NCBI GenBank assembly: GCA_947373185.1 | Contig: CANBWP010000023.1 | Location: 1 to 38,810 of the forward strand | Source of the DNA: Comamonadaceae bacterium | GTDB lineage: Bacteria > Pseudomonadota > Gammaproteobacteria > Burkholderiales > Burkholderiaceae_C | DNA length: 38,810 bases | Direction: 5' to 3' | Part shown: positions 7,721 to 16,067 of the stretch, one piece after another | How the letters are laid out: each line of letters begins with the position of its first letter | How positions within the stretch are numbered: the first letter of the stretch is position 1 | Position numbers and translations under genes: made by a program | The notes under the pieces: generated by a model | What the model was told of the DNA's origin: nothing | Seen by the model: only the letters and a program-made list of their open reading frames with translations | The model's database searches: none

Positions 7721-9196
7721 TTACTTCAACAATGCCAACACAGATTGTGAAGACTGGTTAGCTTGAGCCAACATTGCAGTAGCAGCTTGCTGAACGATCT
7801 GAGCTTTGGCCAAGTTGGTTGTTTCCTTAGCGTAGTCAGTATCCAAGATGCGGCTACGTGATGCTTGCAAGTTGGTAGAAGTTGTTTCCAGGTTGGAAAT
7901 GGCAGCTTCAAAACGGTTTTGATAAGCACCCAAGTTCGCACGGCTGTTGGTCACAGTATCGATAGCTGCGTCCAAGATAGAAAGTGCCTTTTGTGAGGAT
8001 TCTTGAGTTGACAGATCAACAGAACTCACTGTTTGGCCCGTAACAGTTGAGGCTGTCATTGCAGTGCTTGCGTCTGCAGTGAGACCTGCCTTGGCTACGC
8101 CAGGACCTGCCAACGAAATAGTTGCAGCGCCGGTAGAAGAAGTTAACTTCATCTTGGCAAATGTTGTCTCTGTCTGTGCTGCCGAGTCAAAACCAGTTAA
8201 GCCTACTGCCAAGCCGTTTGCACTTAAGGTTGTCGTAATGTTGCGACCGTCATTGGCTGTTAAGTCAACCATTGCCGTATTCGTTCCATTGACTACAGCG
8301 GAAACGCCTGTTTGCGCTGTTTTGGCATTGATCGCAGAAACCAGTTGTGAAGCACGACCTGCTGCGTCACTAGTGGCGGTTAAGGCGCCAATGTCAACTC
8401 CGTTGATTAACAAATCACCTGCTGTTACAGCACCAGTTCCAGTGATGGCGTCTGATGTCTTTGTGTTAGCCAAAGCAGTAGCGGTTACGCCAGTGAGTGA
8501 AGATGAAGCATTGATAGCATTGGCTTTGGAGATGGCACTCGCTGAAGCTTCGGCATAAGAAACGCCATCAGTAGACGATCCTGAGATTGCAAAGTTGTTA
8601 ATGGCGAGATCACCGGCCAGCAAAGCGCCAGTTGTAACTACGGCAGACTCTTTGGTTGACGTGCCTGTTGTGGCTCCGACAACACCCAAGGCAGAAGCTT
8701 TGGCATTGCCAATAGAAATAGAAATACGGTCTGTTGTTTCATTACCAGAACCAACTTGGAACGATGCATCTTTAAATGTACCGTCCAACAGTTTGCTGCC
8801 GTTGAATGCTGAGTTGGAAGCTACACGGTCAATTTCATTGATCAGTTGCGAAGCTTCCAAGTTCAAAGACTTGCGGTCAGACTCGCTGTTGCCCGAGTTG
8901 GCAGATTGCACAGCCAATTCACGAATGCGCTGCAAGTTGTCTTGAATGGCAGACAAGCTACCCTCAGCAGTTTGCGTCAAAGAGATGCCATCATTGGAGT
9001 TGCGAATGGCAGCAGCCATACCGCGAATGTTGGCAGTCATGCGTGTGCTGATGGCCAGGCCAGCCGCGTCGTCTTTGGCTGAGTTAATGCGAATACCAGT
9101 GGAGAGACGCTCCATGGATGTCGCAGAGTTGATACCAGTTTTGCGCAATGAAGCTTGAGCTGAAAGCGCGCTGATGTTTGTGTTGATAACTGACAT
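7721..9196 (-). CDS. fliC: Flagellin (filament subunit)
   Basis: This is the filament structural protein, exported by the flagellar type III system and polymerised under the FliD cap. The 491 residues begin MSVINTNISALSAQASLRKT and carry the conserved D0/D1 N-terminal region (residues 1 to about 165, with RLSTGIRINSAKDDAAGLAI). The matching C-terminal region (about 395-491) ends QANQSSQSVLALLK. The Ala/Ser/Thr-rich centre contains two Flagellin_IN-like units (about 196-240 and 260-305, each with a GDL.IN core), the surface-exposed variable part and the likely glycosylation region. The ATG is preceded by GAAGGAG. A sigma28 element lies upstream and a strong terminator downstream, so it is probably monocistronic. 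Confidence 0.97.
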   Translation of the reverse strand: MSVINTNISALSAQASLRKTGINSATSMERLSTGIRINSAKDDAAGLAISTRMTANIRGMAAAIRNSNDGISLTQTAEGSLSAIQDNLQRIRELAVQSANSGNSESDRKSLNLEASQLINEIDRVASNSAFNGSKLLDGTFKDASFQVGSGNETTDRISISIGNAKASALGVVGATTGTSTKESAVVTTGALLAGDLAINNFAISGSSTDGVSYAEASASAISKANAINASSSLTGVTATALANTKTSDAITGTGAVTAGDLLINGVDIGALTATSDAAGRASQLVSAINAKTAQTGVSAVVNGTNTAMVDLTANDGRNITTTLSANGLAVGLTGFDSAAQTETTFAKMKLTSSTGAATISLAGPGVAKAGLTADASTAMTASTVTGQTVSSVDLSTQESSQKALSILDAAIDTVTNSRANLGAYQNRFEAAISNLETTSTNLQASRSRILDTDYAKETTNLAKAQIVQQAATAMLAQANQSSQSVLALLK

Positions 9197-9225
9197 GGAT
9201 TTTCTCCTTCAGGGGTTTATAACGA

Positions 9226-9259
9226 AGTTACAAGAAATCCAATTTGAAATCTTGTTACT
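9226..9259 (-). repeat. Imperfect inverted repeat at the 5' end of the fliC leader
   Basis: Two 14-base arms (AGTTACAAGAAATC at 9226-9239 and GAAATCTTGTTACT at 9246-9259) match at 11 of 14 positions around a 6-base loop. The repeat starts almost at the transcription start expected from the sigma28 element, so the fliC mRNA could begin with a stem-loop. Confidence 0.5.
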
Positions 9260-9263
9260 TGCT

Positions 9264-9290
9264 GATTCGGTTGTTGTGGAATGAACTTGA
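9264..9290 (-). promoter_or_regulatory. Sigma28 (FliA) promoter of fliC
   Basis: Read on the minus strand: TCAAGTTC-N11-ACCGAATC. The -35 box is 9283-9290 and the -10 box 9264-9271. The 11-base spacer equals that of the TAAAGTTT-N11-GCCGATAA consensus, and the same TCAAGTT/CCGA signature recurs before flaG and flgM. It lies about 68 bases upstream of the ATG. Confidence 0.75.
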
Positions 9291-9331
9291 GTGAATTAAT
9301 TCAATTAGTGCAAAAAGTTTTTGTTTTCACA

Positions 9332-9730
9332 TCAAGCTTTTGCGCTAAACAGCAGGCCTTTGACCTTTTCAATGTTGTGCGCAACACGCACCACCACTTC
9401 ATTGGGTATTTGCCTGACCACTTCACCGCTCTCTGCACTTCGCACGGTGACCACGGGGCCGCCAACGGCCTCGTCCATTTGAAAGCCCAGACCACGCTTG
9501 GTGGATGACATTTGTTGATTGAGCATGCTCACTGCTTCTTGCAGGTTCTGCCGAACTTCTGACGCATCAAACTTGATAGCCACCGGTTTTGGGGCTTGCA
9601 CTTTGGGTGTGTCAGGAATTTGAATGGCTGAACCGCCAGTTGCTTGTGAGCTCGCATGTGCTGGCGCAGTAGGCCGCGCAGCTGCAACGCCTGCTCCCCC
9701 TGCCGCTATATTGCCGATTTCGGAAACCAT
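9332..9730 (-). CDS. flaG: FlaG family protein
   Basis: This is a 132-residue FlaG-type protein. FlaG members are small cytoplasmic proteins encoded beside flagellin or the filament cap and linked to filament length. The Ala/Pro-rich N-terminus is variable. The conserved part begins near residue 60 (LQEAVSMLNQQMSSTKRGLGF), continues with VVTVRSAESGEVVRQIPNEVV and ends in an amphipathic helix. It lies between fliD and fliC, as in many flagellar loci, and has its own sigma28 element about 100 bases upstream. Confidence 0.88.
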   Translation of the reverse strand: MVSEIGNIAAGGAGVAAARPTAPAHASSQATGGSAIQIPDTPKVQAPKPVAIKFDASEVRQNLQEAVSMLNQQMSSTKRGLGFQMDEAVGGPVVTVRSAESGEVVRQIPNEVVVRVAHNIEKVKGLLFSAKA

Positions 9731-9825
9731 GGTTGTCCGTCCTTTTCTTCATAAGCATGCTGAACCCGCCGAATACCACCGGTCTCCTGCACCCAGAAGG
9801 TGTCAAGAGAAGTTCAGTGGTTGGT

Positions 9826-9852
9826 GAATCGGCAGGGCAAAGCCAAACTTGA
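9826..9852 (-). promoter_or_regulatory. Sigma28 (FliA) promoter of flaG
   Basis: Read on the minus strand: TCAAGTTT-N11-GCCGATTC, very close to the enteric consensus with exact spacing (-35 at 9845-9852, -10 at 9826-9833). The distance to the flaG ATG is about 96 bases. Confidence 0.85.
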
Positions 9853-9869
9853 GGACAAATTTCAAGTTT
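9845..9869. repeat. Perfect 8-bp inverted repeat containing the flaG -35 box
   Basis: AAACTTGA (9845-9852) and TCAAGTTT (9862-9869) are exact reverse complements separated by 9 bases. The left copy is the sigma28 -35 box of flaG. On the plus strand the right arm runs into a T tract. It could be an operator or a structural hairpin between fliD and flaG. Confidence 0.55.
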
Positions 9870-9907
9870 TTTTGAAAAAAAGCGGCTGTGAGAGGGAAAG
9901 GGTCTAT

Positions 9908-11773
9908 TTAGTTCTTTGTGTAAACAGACATCATTCCGTCAAAAGTGCTCTTCAGATTGGTCTGAAGGCTCTTCGATTGGCCCACCATGGATTCCATGGC
10001 GGCAAATTGTTTGTTGTACCGGGCCAGCAGGGCGGTCATCCGGGTGTCCAGGTCGGCCAGCTGCTTTTTGTACTCGGTAATTTTGGTGGTCAGGTTGTTG
10101 CTCTGGGCCGTCAAGGGGCCTGAGGTGTCCAGCAGGGCGGTCAGTTTTTTGACGGCTTCGCCTGCGGTGCCGGAGGGCAACACACTGAATTTGCTTTGGT
10201 TTTCACGGTTTCCGGTGACCAGGGTCACTACATTGTCAAACTTGGTTTGCAGTGCGGTGTCCAGTTTGGTCTTGTCAATCGACAGCACGCCTGTTTGGTC
10301 CAGCGTAAAACCAATGTCGCGCAGCGCTGTCAAGCCACCGGCGGGGGTGGTGGAGTTGCCCGTGATCAATTGGCGCATTTGATTGCGAACGGTGCTGACG
10401 ATTGAGTTGCCGACCAATGTGGCGCCATAGTCTGGCACGGTAGATTTGGGGTCGGACACCACGCCCAACATGGTGTTGGCGTCGTTGTAGGCGGTGACCA
10501 ACGCGTCGAGCTTGGCGGAAACGGACGAGGTGTCACGCGAGAAGATGAGGCTTGCAGGTACGCCGCCAGATGTGACAGTCGCAAAATTGAGCGTGGTACC
10601 TGCAATGGCATCGGTCACTGAATTGTTGCTGGCGCTCATGGCCATACCGTCTACATTGAAGATGGCGTCCTTGGCGTCTTGCAATTGTTTGCCAAAGCTC
10701 ACGCCCGTGACTTCTCCACCGCCAGTTTTGGCGCTGGTCAAAGAAAATGCATTGGTGCCACCCATGGTGCCAGTCACCATGATGCGATAGGGCGTGGCGG
10801 CATTGCCGGTATTGACCAATTGAGCCGTCACGCCAAGGTTGGCAGAGTTGATGGCCGCCACAATGCCAGCCGGGGTGGTGTCGTTCGGTGCAACTGAAAT
10901 GCTGTTGCTCAATTGCGTACCGGTAGCAGCCGCAATGCTGCTGGCGCCCATGGCGGCCGAGGTCAAAGTGAGTGAACCGTTGTTGTTGGTGCCCGAGGCA
11001 TATCCGGCAGCAAAAGTACCAGAGAAGGTGCCGTAAGTGGCCAGGTCATTGCTGTTGATGTTGGTGCTGTCAACACCACCGCTGCCCAATTGCTCAAACA
11101 TTTGTCCCACTTCAGAGGCGCTCAATGCTTTGTTCGCAGTCAGGGTCAGACCATTCACGGTGACGGTATCGCCCTTGTTCATGGCTTTCAAGGTCAGGGA
11201 GATGGTGGACGGTGTGCCTGTGATGTTGTTGGCCACGTCGGCCGCAATTCCCTGTGTGAAAACTTGGGTGGGTGTAGGGTCGATGCCTTTTTTGAGGACC
11301 AAGCTAAACGCTTCACCATTGTTCACCTGTGACAGCGGGTTTTCAAACCCCGGCACATTGTCTGCAGAGATGCTGCGTTGCTGCTGTGCCAGCTGAGTCA
11401 CTGTGACCGAATGGCTGCCAGGACTGGCAGATGCCGTCGTGGTCACACTCACCGCAGAAGGCTGACTGATTTGCGGAACCAAAGTGCTGAATGAACTTTG
11501 GTTTTTTAAATTGGTAAACGCGGTTTGCAAGTCGTTCAATACAAACTTGATGGCCGAATAGCCGGAAATGCCGCCTTCAGCTTTCGTGACTTTGGCTTCA
11601 ATGGCAGTTTGTCTCGGCGCTTTCTCCGCGGCCACCAAACCATTGGCCAAGGCATTGACGTCCACGCCAGACCCTGCACCCAGCGTGCTGATGATGCTCG
11701 CCGCCGAGGTTTTGGCTGTCGTGGCTGCCGTTGTTGCCGCGGTTGATGTGGTGGACGATGTGGCGGTAACCAT
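9908..11773 (-). CDS. fliD: Flagellar filament cap protein FliD
   Basis: This is the distal cap (hook-associated protein 2) that folds and inserts flagellin at the filament tip. It has 621 residues, longer than the usual 450-500. The N-terminal FliD domain starts after a Thr/Ala-rich leader (IISTLGAGSGVDVNALANGLVAAE, residues 27-50), and a Flagellin_IN-type segment is visible (NKGDTVTVNGLTLTANKALS). The C-terminal FliD domain has DTSSVSAKLDALVTAYNDAN and the coiled-coil tail LDTRMTALLARYNKQFAAMESMV. It lies 18 bases after flgL and is probably co-transcribed with flgJKL. The gap to flaG is about 180 bases. Confidence 0.95.
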   Translation of the reverse strand: MVTATSSTTSTAATTAATTAKTSAASIISTLGAGSGVDVNALANGLVAAEKAPRQTAIEAKVTKAEGGISGYSAIKFVLNDLQTAFTNLKNQSSFSTLVPQISQPSAVSVTTTASASPGSHSVTVTQLAQQQRSISADNVPGFENPLSQVNNGEAFSLVLKKGIDPTPTQVFTQGIAADVANNITGTPSTISLTLKAMNKGDTVTVNGLTLTANKALSASEVGQMFEQLGSGGVDSTNINSNDLATYGTFSGTFAAGYASGTNNNGSLTLTSAAMGASSIAAATGTQLSNSISVAPNDTTPAGIVAAINSANLGVTAQLVNTGNAATPYRIMVTGTMGGTNAFSLTSAKTGGGEVTGVSFGKQLQDAKDAIFNVDGMAMSASNNSVTDAIAGTTLNFATVTSGGVPASLIFSRDTSSVSAKLDALVTAYNDANTMLGVVSDPKSTVPDYGATLVGNSIVSTVRNQMRQLITGNSTTPAGGLTALRDIGFTLDQTGVLSIDKTKLDTALQTKFDNVVTLVTGNRENQSKFSVLPSGTAGEAVKKLTALLDTSGPLTAQSNNLTTKITEYKKQLADLDTRMTALLARYNKQFAAMESMVGQSKSLQTNLKSTFDGMMSVYTKN

Positions 11774-11780
11774 GATTTAC

Positions 11781-11809
11781 TTCAACTTCGTTTATTTGAT
11801 GAAGTTGAA
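11781..11809 (-). repeat. 9-bp inverted repeat spanning the flgL stop
   Basis: TTCAACTTC (11781-11789) and GAAGTTGAA (11801-11809) pair perfectly around an 11-base loop holding the flgL stop codon. A further TTCAAC at 11813-11818 could pair with the same GTTGAA, giving a competing hairpin. There is no T tract, so this is not a terminator. It could affect fliD translation. Confidence 0.4.
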
Positions 11810-12715
11810 CAAGTTCAACTGACTCACTTTGGCAAAGCTGCTTTGTGCGGCTTCCAAGCTCATCATTTGTTGGTTCATTTTGGTAATGGCGCTGGCGTAG
11901 TCCAAGTCTTCAATCGAAGACAGTGTGGTCTTCAAATTGAGGGTGGTGTCCTCGAGCACAGATGTCTGCTGGTCTACGACATTCAAGTTGGTGCCAATTT
12001 GAGCCTGGGCCAAGCTCACGCCCAGTTGCAAGGCGTCAAGCTCGCCTGCGCCGCGGCGCACATCGTTGCCATTTGAATGGTTCAAGCCTGCAATCAGGTT
12101 GTCGATGGATTCAAAGAAACCAACCCCTGTCGCTTTGCCGTTGGTATCTGTCCGCGCAACGGGCACGAAAGCGTCTGTGCCTGTGCGGTTGATCGGAATG
12201 CTGCGCTGATCGCCCACACGCACGTTCATGCGGGTTTGGTCGCCCATGTACACAGGGCTGCCATTGGCGGTTTCTACAAAGGCGGGTTGTTTCACGCGGC
12301 TGCCAGAAAACAAGTAGTTACCGTTGCTGTCTTTGGTGTTGGCCAAGCTCAACAGCTGATCACGCAAGGCTTGCATTTCAGTGGCCAAAGATTTGCGATC
12401 AGCTGCGCTCAGCGTGTCGTTGGCACCTTGCACTGCAATTTCTTTGGCGCGAACCAGCAAGTCACTCACACTTTTCAAGGTGGTGTCTTCGCCTTCCAAG
12501 CGGGCTTTGATGGTGTTCAATGAACTTTGATAGCTGTCTTGTTTGTTCAAAACCGATTTCAAACGCTGAATGGTTGCAGCTTGGTTGGGCGCGTCGCTGG
12601 CGTTGATGATTTGCTTGCCTTGTGCCAACTGCGCTTGCGTTTGCGTCAGGTTGGTTTGCACATTGCTCATTTGAGCAGAGGCTCTGTCAAACAAAAGGTG
12701 GGTTGAAATTTTCAT
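11792..12715 (-). CDS. flgL: Hook-filament junction protein FlgL
   Basis: FlgL (HAP3) joins the FlgK zone to the first flagellin ring. This 307-residue protein begins MKISTHLLFDRASAQMSNVQ and has the flagellin-like N-terminal D0/D1 helix (TQTQAQLAQGKQIINASDAP). The C-terminal helical segment reads LSSIEDLDYASAITKMNQQM and ends KVSQLNLFNFIK. Length and ends match the family. It lies 22 bases after flgK and 18 bases before fliD. Confidence 0.95.
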   Translation of the reverse strand: MKISTHLLFDRASAQMSNVQTNLTQTQAQLAQGKQIINASDAPNQAATIQRLKSVLNKQDSYQSSLNTIKARLEGEDTTLKSVSDLLVRAKEIAVQGANDTLSAADRKSLATEMQALRDQLLSLANTKDSNGNYLFSGSRVKQPAFVETANGSPVYMGDQTRMNVRVGDQRSIPINRTGTDAFVPVARTDTNGKATGVGFFESIDNLIAGLNHSNGNDVRRGAGELDALQLGVSLAQAQIGTNLNVVDQQTSVLEDTTLNLKTTLSSIEDLDYASAITKMNQQMMSLEAAQSSFAKVSQLNLFNFIK

Positions 12716-12737
12716 GATGTTTTAGCTTTCACGGACT

Positions 12738-15512
12738 TCAACGAACTTGCAGCACGCTGTCGAACAACTGGCTGGCCACTTGCAAAATTTTGGCGGCCGC
12801 TTGGTAGGCTTGCTGATAGCGCACCAGGTCAGCAGCCTCTTGATCCAGGCTCACGCCTGAGACTTGATCGCGCGCCGTGACGGCTTGGTCGTACACCACT
12901 TTCAAGGCCGATTGGGAGATGGTGGCTTGGCGGGCAATGTTGCCCATGTCGTTCACGTTGTCGATGTACGAGGCCGAGAACGTTTTGCCGCCCCCCATGA
13001 CCGGCTCAGACTCCAAGTCAATCAACTGCAGCATGTTTTCATTGTTGCCTGTGCCATCTTTGTTGCCGTCGATGGTGAAGGTGTCGCCTGTTTTAGGCGG
13101 ATTGGACAATGAAATCTGAATGCCTTGATAAATCAATGCGGGTTCTAAATGGTTGGGGTCAAAGTTGCGATCGGCCACCGTGGTGTTGGTGTTCAAGTCC
13201 ACAATGGTGAAGTGGGTGGGCGAATCAAACGTCACTTGCAGGGGTTGGGTTCGCAAGGCTTGCTTGGCTCCGACAGGCTGCCCTGTGTAGCCCGTTGAAA
13301 TCTTGGCTTCGCCAGGTCCCGTCACAAACACCAGCAAATCTTCGTTGCCCGTGCCCGACAAATAGGCGCCTGTTTTGAAACCCATTTGGGCCAAATCGGC
13401 GGGTGCACCGTTGGCAAAGCCAAGTTCCACGGGGGTGTCAGCGCCGTCCACCAAAGCTCGCGTGATGCTGATCTTGCCGCCATAGGTGCCCGCTTTCAAA
13501 CCCAAGGCATTGGGCGAAGCAGAGCTGTCAATGGCGATATTTTTGCCTTCATTGCCGGCGGTGTTGGTCAAGACCAAATCACCATCGTCGCCCATAGACG
13601 CTTGAACGCCAGACGCTGTGCTTTTCAAGTTGATCGCATCGATCAAGCTTTGCACGCTGGTCAAACCTGTGGGCACAGCTTTGATGACGGTGTAGGCGGC
13701 GTCATTGCCACTCTTCAAAGACAAGGGCAAATCCAACTTCAGTTGGTTCACCGGAATGCGAATTTCGTTTTTGGCCGTGGCGGTGATGCCCACGATGCCA
13801 TTGGCCTGAATGCTGGCGGCAATGTCGGAGGCTTGAAGTGTGCTGCCAGCGATGGCAGACATGCCGTTCAGGGTGACGCCATTGAGTTTGAACAAACCAC
13901 CGGAAATGGATGTGAGACCCGTTTGAATGCGATCGCTTTGCAAGGTGGCTGCCACGGCCACTTTGGCCAGCGTGGTGTGTTTGGTGGGGTCGGTTTCTGA
14001 CGTGTCGGCTTGCAGAACCATGCCGCTATCGGCTTTGGCCCCATAAAAAACCCGAATGTCTTTGTAGCCGTCTGCACCATTCACGTTCAAATACGCGCTG
14101 CTGTAATTGGCATTGGCGGCAAAGCCATTGGCGTCCGTCATGATCAGCTTTTGAGTGTCTGCATCCACAGCGGCGCCCACCAATTGGCGACCATCGCGCG
14201 TGAAAATTTGCAGCTGCTGACCTGCATCGGCTTCACCCATCATCACACTGATGTTTTCCAAACCATTGGGAATGGTGGCCACGGCCGCGACGGGACGTGA
14301 CAGAGTGGGCTTGACGGTGATGGCGGCAGACGAGCTGGGGTTGTTGACCAGCGTGGTGGTGATGTCTGGTGGTCCATTGGTGGGTTCACCCACATACAAA
14401 ATGCCAGCGTCTGCGCCCCCTGTGTTGTTGGGCGCTTCAATGACGCGAAACTGGGCTGCAGCCGATACCTTCAAAGCATCGGTGATGTTGACCTTGACGG
14501 TGCCGGCTGAACCGACGGTGCTTTTGTCGATGCTGAACAAGTCGGTGCCCGTGTTGCCGTAGGCGTCAATGCCGCTGGTGTGAATGGCATTGACTTCCTT
14601 CACGAAATTGTTGGCCAGCGTGTCCAATGAGCTTCGGCTGCTGCCCAGCACTTGCTCGCGAAAGCTCATGATGCCAGCCAGTTTGCCGCCACTCAAACCG
14701 GTGAGGGGTGTGGGCGAGCCATAGGGGTCAAGGACCAAGCTGACTTTTTCAGGGGCGGCTGAGTTGAAATTGGTTCCCAGCATGAAGGAGTTCACGCCGT
14801 CGACCACCACATCGCGGGTCAGCGATGGGCCTAAACTGACAGACACAGCGCCGTTTTCTGCAAAGGCTGTGTTGATGTGTGCATAGCTGGACAAGTCTTT
14901 CAACAGCACGTCGCGTTGATCGAGCAAATCTGCAGGTTGTGCATCGACAGATTTTTGCTTGGTCAACTGTGTGTTCACCGCGGCCAATTGCTTGAAGATG
15001 GTGTTCATCGAATTGACGTAGCCTTTGACGGCTTCGTCGGTTTCGTTTTGAACCAAATCCAATTGACCCGACAGCTCGCCAAATCGGGCGGCCAAGTTTT
15101 CGGAGTCACGCAAGAAGCTGCCGCGCATCACGGTGGAGGCGGGGTCAGATGACAAGTCGCGCGCTGCGTTGAAAAACTGATCCAGCGCACCACTCAAGCC
15201 CATGGAGGTGCTGCCCATGATGTCAATCACGCGGTTGGCGTAATTCACCATGGGTTCTTGGCTGGTCAGTTGGCTGTTGCTGTTGCGAAGGTTGGCTTCG
15301 GCAAAAGTATCGTACTGACGTTTCACGGTGTCTACCGTGACGCCTGTTCCTAAGTAAACCGTACCGACCTTGGCCACCGGGTTGGCGGCCAGCACCACTT
15401 CTTGGCGTGAGTAGCCGTCGGTGGAAACGTTGGCAATGTTGTTCGAGACCGTGCCCAGTGCACGTTGGTACGACTGAACCGCATTCGAGGCGACGCTGAC
15501 TAAGTCGGTCAT
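12738..15512 (-). CDS. flgK: Hook-filament junction protein FlgK, unusually long
   Basis: FlgK (HAP1) forms the first junction zone on the hook tip. The N-terminus (MTDLVSVASNAVQSYQRALG, then SNNIANVSTDGYSRQEVVL) and C-terminus (SGVSLDQEAADLVRYQQAYQ...LFDSVLQVR) are canonical. At 924 residues it is well above the roughly 550 of Salmonella. The extra length lies in the middle and carries Flagellin_IN-like stretches (GGLFKLNGVTLNGMSA and the following DAINLKSTASGVQASM segment), so the surface domains are enlarged. Its ATG overlaps the flgJ stop by four bases. Frame and ends are intact, so this is a real expansion and not a fusion artefact. Confidence 0.95.
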   Translation of the reverse strand: MTDLVSVASNAVQSYQRALGTVSNNIANVSTDGYSRQEVVLAANPVAKVGTVYLGTGVTVDTVKRQYDTFAEANLRNSNSQLTSQEPMVNYANRVIDIMGSTSMGLSGALDQFFNAARDLSSDPASTVMRGSFLRDSENLAARFGELSGQLDLVQNETDEAVKGYVNSMNTIFKQLAAVNTQLTKQKSVDAQPADLLDQRDVLLKDLSSYAHINTAFAENGAVSVSLGPSLTRDVVVDGVNSFMLGTNFNSAAPEKVSLVLDPYGSPTPLTGLSGGKLAGIMSFREQVLGSSRSSLDTLANNFVKEVNAIHTSGIDAYGNTGTDLFSIDKSTVGSAGTVKVNITDALKVSAAAQFRVIEAPNNTGGADAGILYVGEPTNGPPDITTTLVNNPSSSAAITVKPTLSRPVAAVATIPNGLENISVMMGEADAGQQLQIFTRDGRQLVGAAVDADTQKLIMTDANGFAANANYSSAYLNVNGADGYKDIRVFYGAKADSGMVLQADTSETDPTKHTTLAKVAVAATLQSDRIQTGLTSISGGLFKLNGVTLNGMSAIAGSTLQASDIAASIQANGIVGITATAKNEIRIPVNQLKLDLPLSLKSGNDAAYTVIKAVPTGLTSVQSLIDAINLKSTASGVQASMGDDGDLVLTNTAGNEGKNIAIDSSASPNALGLKAGTYGGKISITRALVDGADTPVELGFANGAPADLAQMGFKTGAYLSGTGNEDLLVFVTGPGEAKISTGYTGQPVGAKQALRTQPLQVTFDSPTHFTIVDLNTNTTVADRNFDPNHLEPALIYQGIQISLSNPPKTGDTFTIDGNKDGTGNNENMLQLIDLESEPVMGGGKTFSASYIDNVNDMGNIARQATISQSALKVVYDQAVTARDQVSGVSLDQEAADLVRYQQAYQAAAKILQVASQLFDSVLQVR

Positions 15513-16018
15513 GTGCCGCTCCCGTTAAGGGGTTTGGGTGGCAAGTGCAGTGGCAGCATTTGCGGCTTGGGCAAAGTGAAGCCGTTTTGTTTGGGGTTGA
15601 GCTTGTCCAAGGACATGCCCATTTGCGCCGGATTCAAAGCCATGGGCTTAGCGGCAAAAGCGGCAGGATCTTGCCGCTGTTTCAACATGTCTGCCGTGGT
15701 GGCAATGTTGGCTTGTTGTTGTTCTAAGTTTTTGACCAGCATATCGGCCAGGCCCATGCTGTTCTTTTTGGCCAGTTGCACCGACACTTCTTTGTCGAAC
15801 ATGCCTTCATAGGTGTCCACTGTGTTTGACTCTGTCAAGTCACTCTTCACAATGGATTCCCGCATGGATTTCATCATCATTTGCAGGAACAAGGCTTCAA
15901 ACTGCTGGGCCGTTTCTTTGATGGCACCCTTGGCATCTTGGCGCGCCTGACCCTTCAACTGACCTAGACCATCAAAGTCGAGGTAGGAGCTGGTAGAGGG
16001 ATTGTTGACGGCGTCCAT
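15509..16018 (-). CDS. flgJ: FlgJ rod-capping domain only (no muramidase domain)
   Basis: FlgJ caps the growing rod in the periplasm. This 169-residue protein contains only the rod-binding domain: KETAQQFEALFLQMMMKSMR, then DTYEGMFDKEVSVQLAKKNSMGLADMLVKNL. The C-terminal glucosaminidase domain of about 150 residues found in enteric and many betaproteobacterial FlgJ is absent. The tail is Pro/Lys-rich and reaches a normal stop, so the gene is not broken. A LysM/transglycosylase-like gene at 24086-25213 may supply the missing peptidoglycan-cutting activity. A near-perfect sigma54 element lies just upstream. Confidence 0.92.
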   Translation of the reverse strand: MDAVNNPSTSSYLDFDGLGQLKGQARQDAKGAIKETAQQFEALFLQMMMKSMRESIVKSDLTESNTVDTYEGMFDKEVSVQLAKKNSMGLADMLVKNLEQQQANIATTADMLKQRQDPAAFAAKPMALNPAQMGMSLDKLNPKQNGFTLPKPQMLPLHLPPKPLNGSGT

Positions 16019-16050
16019 GGTGTGTCGGTATTTGCTTTTAACAAAGAGTC

Positions 16051-16066
16051 AGCAAATCTTGTGCCA
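16051..16066 (-). promoter_or_regulatory. Sigma54 promoter of flgJ(KL-fliD)
   Basis: Read on the minus strand: TGGCAC-AAGAT-TTGCT, a full match to the -24/-12 consensus with correct spacing. It sits in the 49-base gap between flgI and flgJ and overlaps the last bases of flgI. The expected start point near 16040 leaves a leader of about 20 bases before the flgJ ATG. Confidence 0.85.
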
Positions 16067-16067
16067 G

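Noticed and set aside
8064..8558. 164-codon plus-strand frame within fliC
   Set aside because: It is an Ala/Val/Pro-rich shadow of the Ala/Thr-rich flagellin centre, and fliC is certain.
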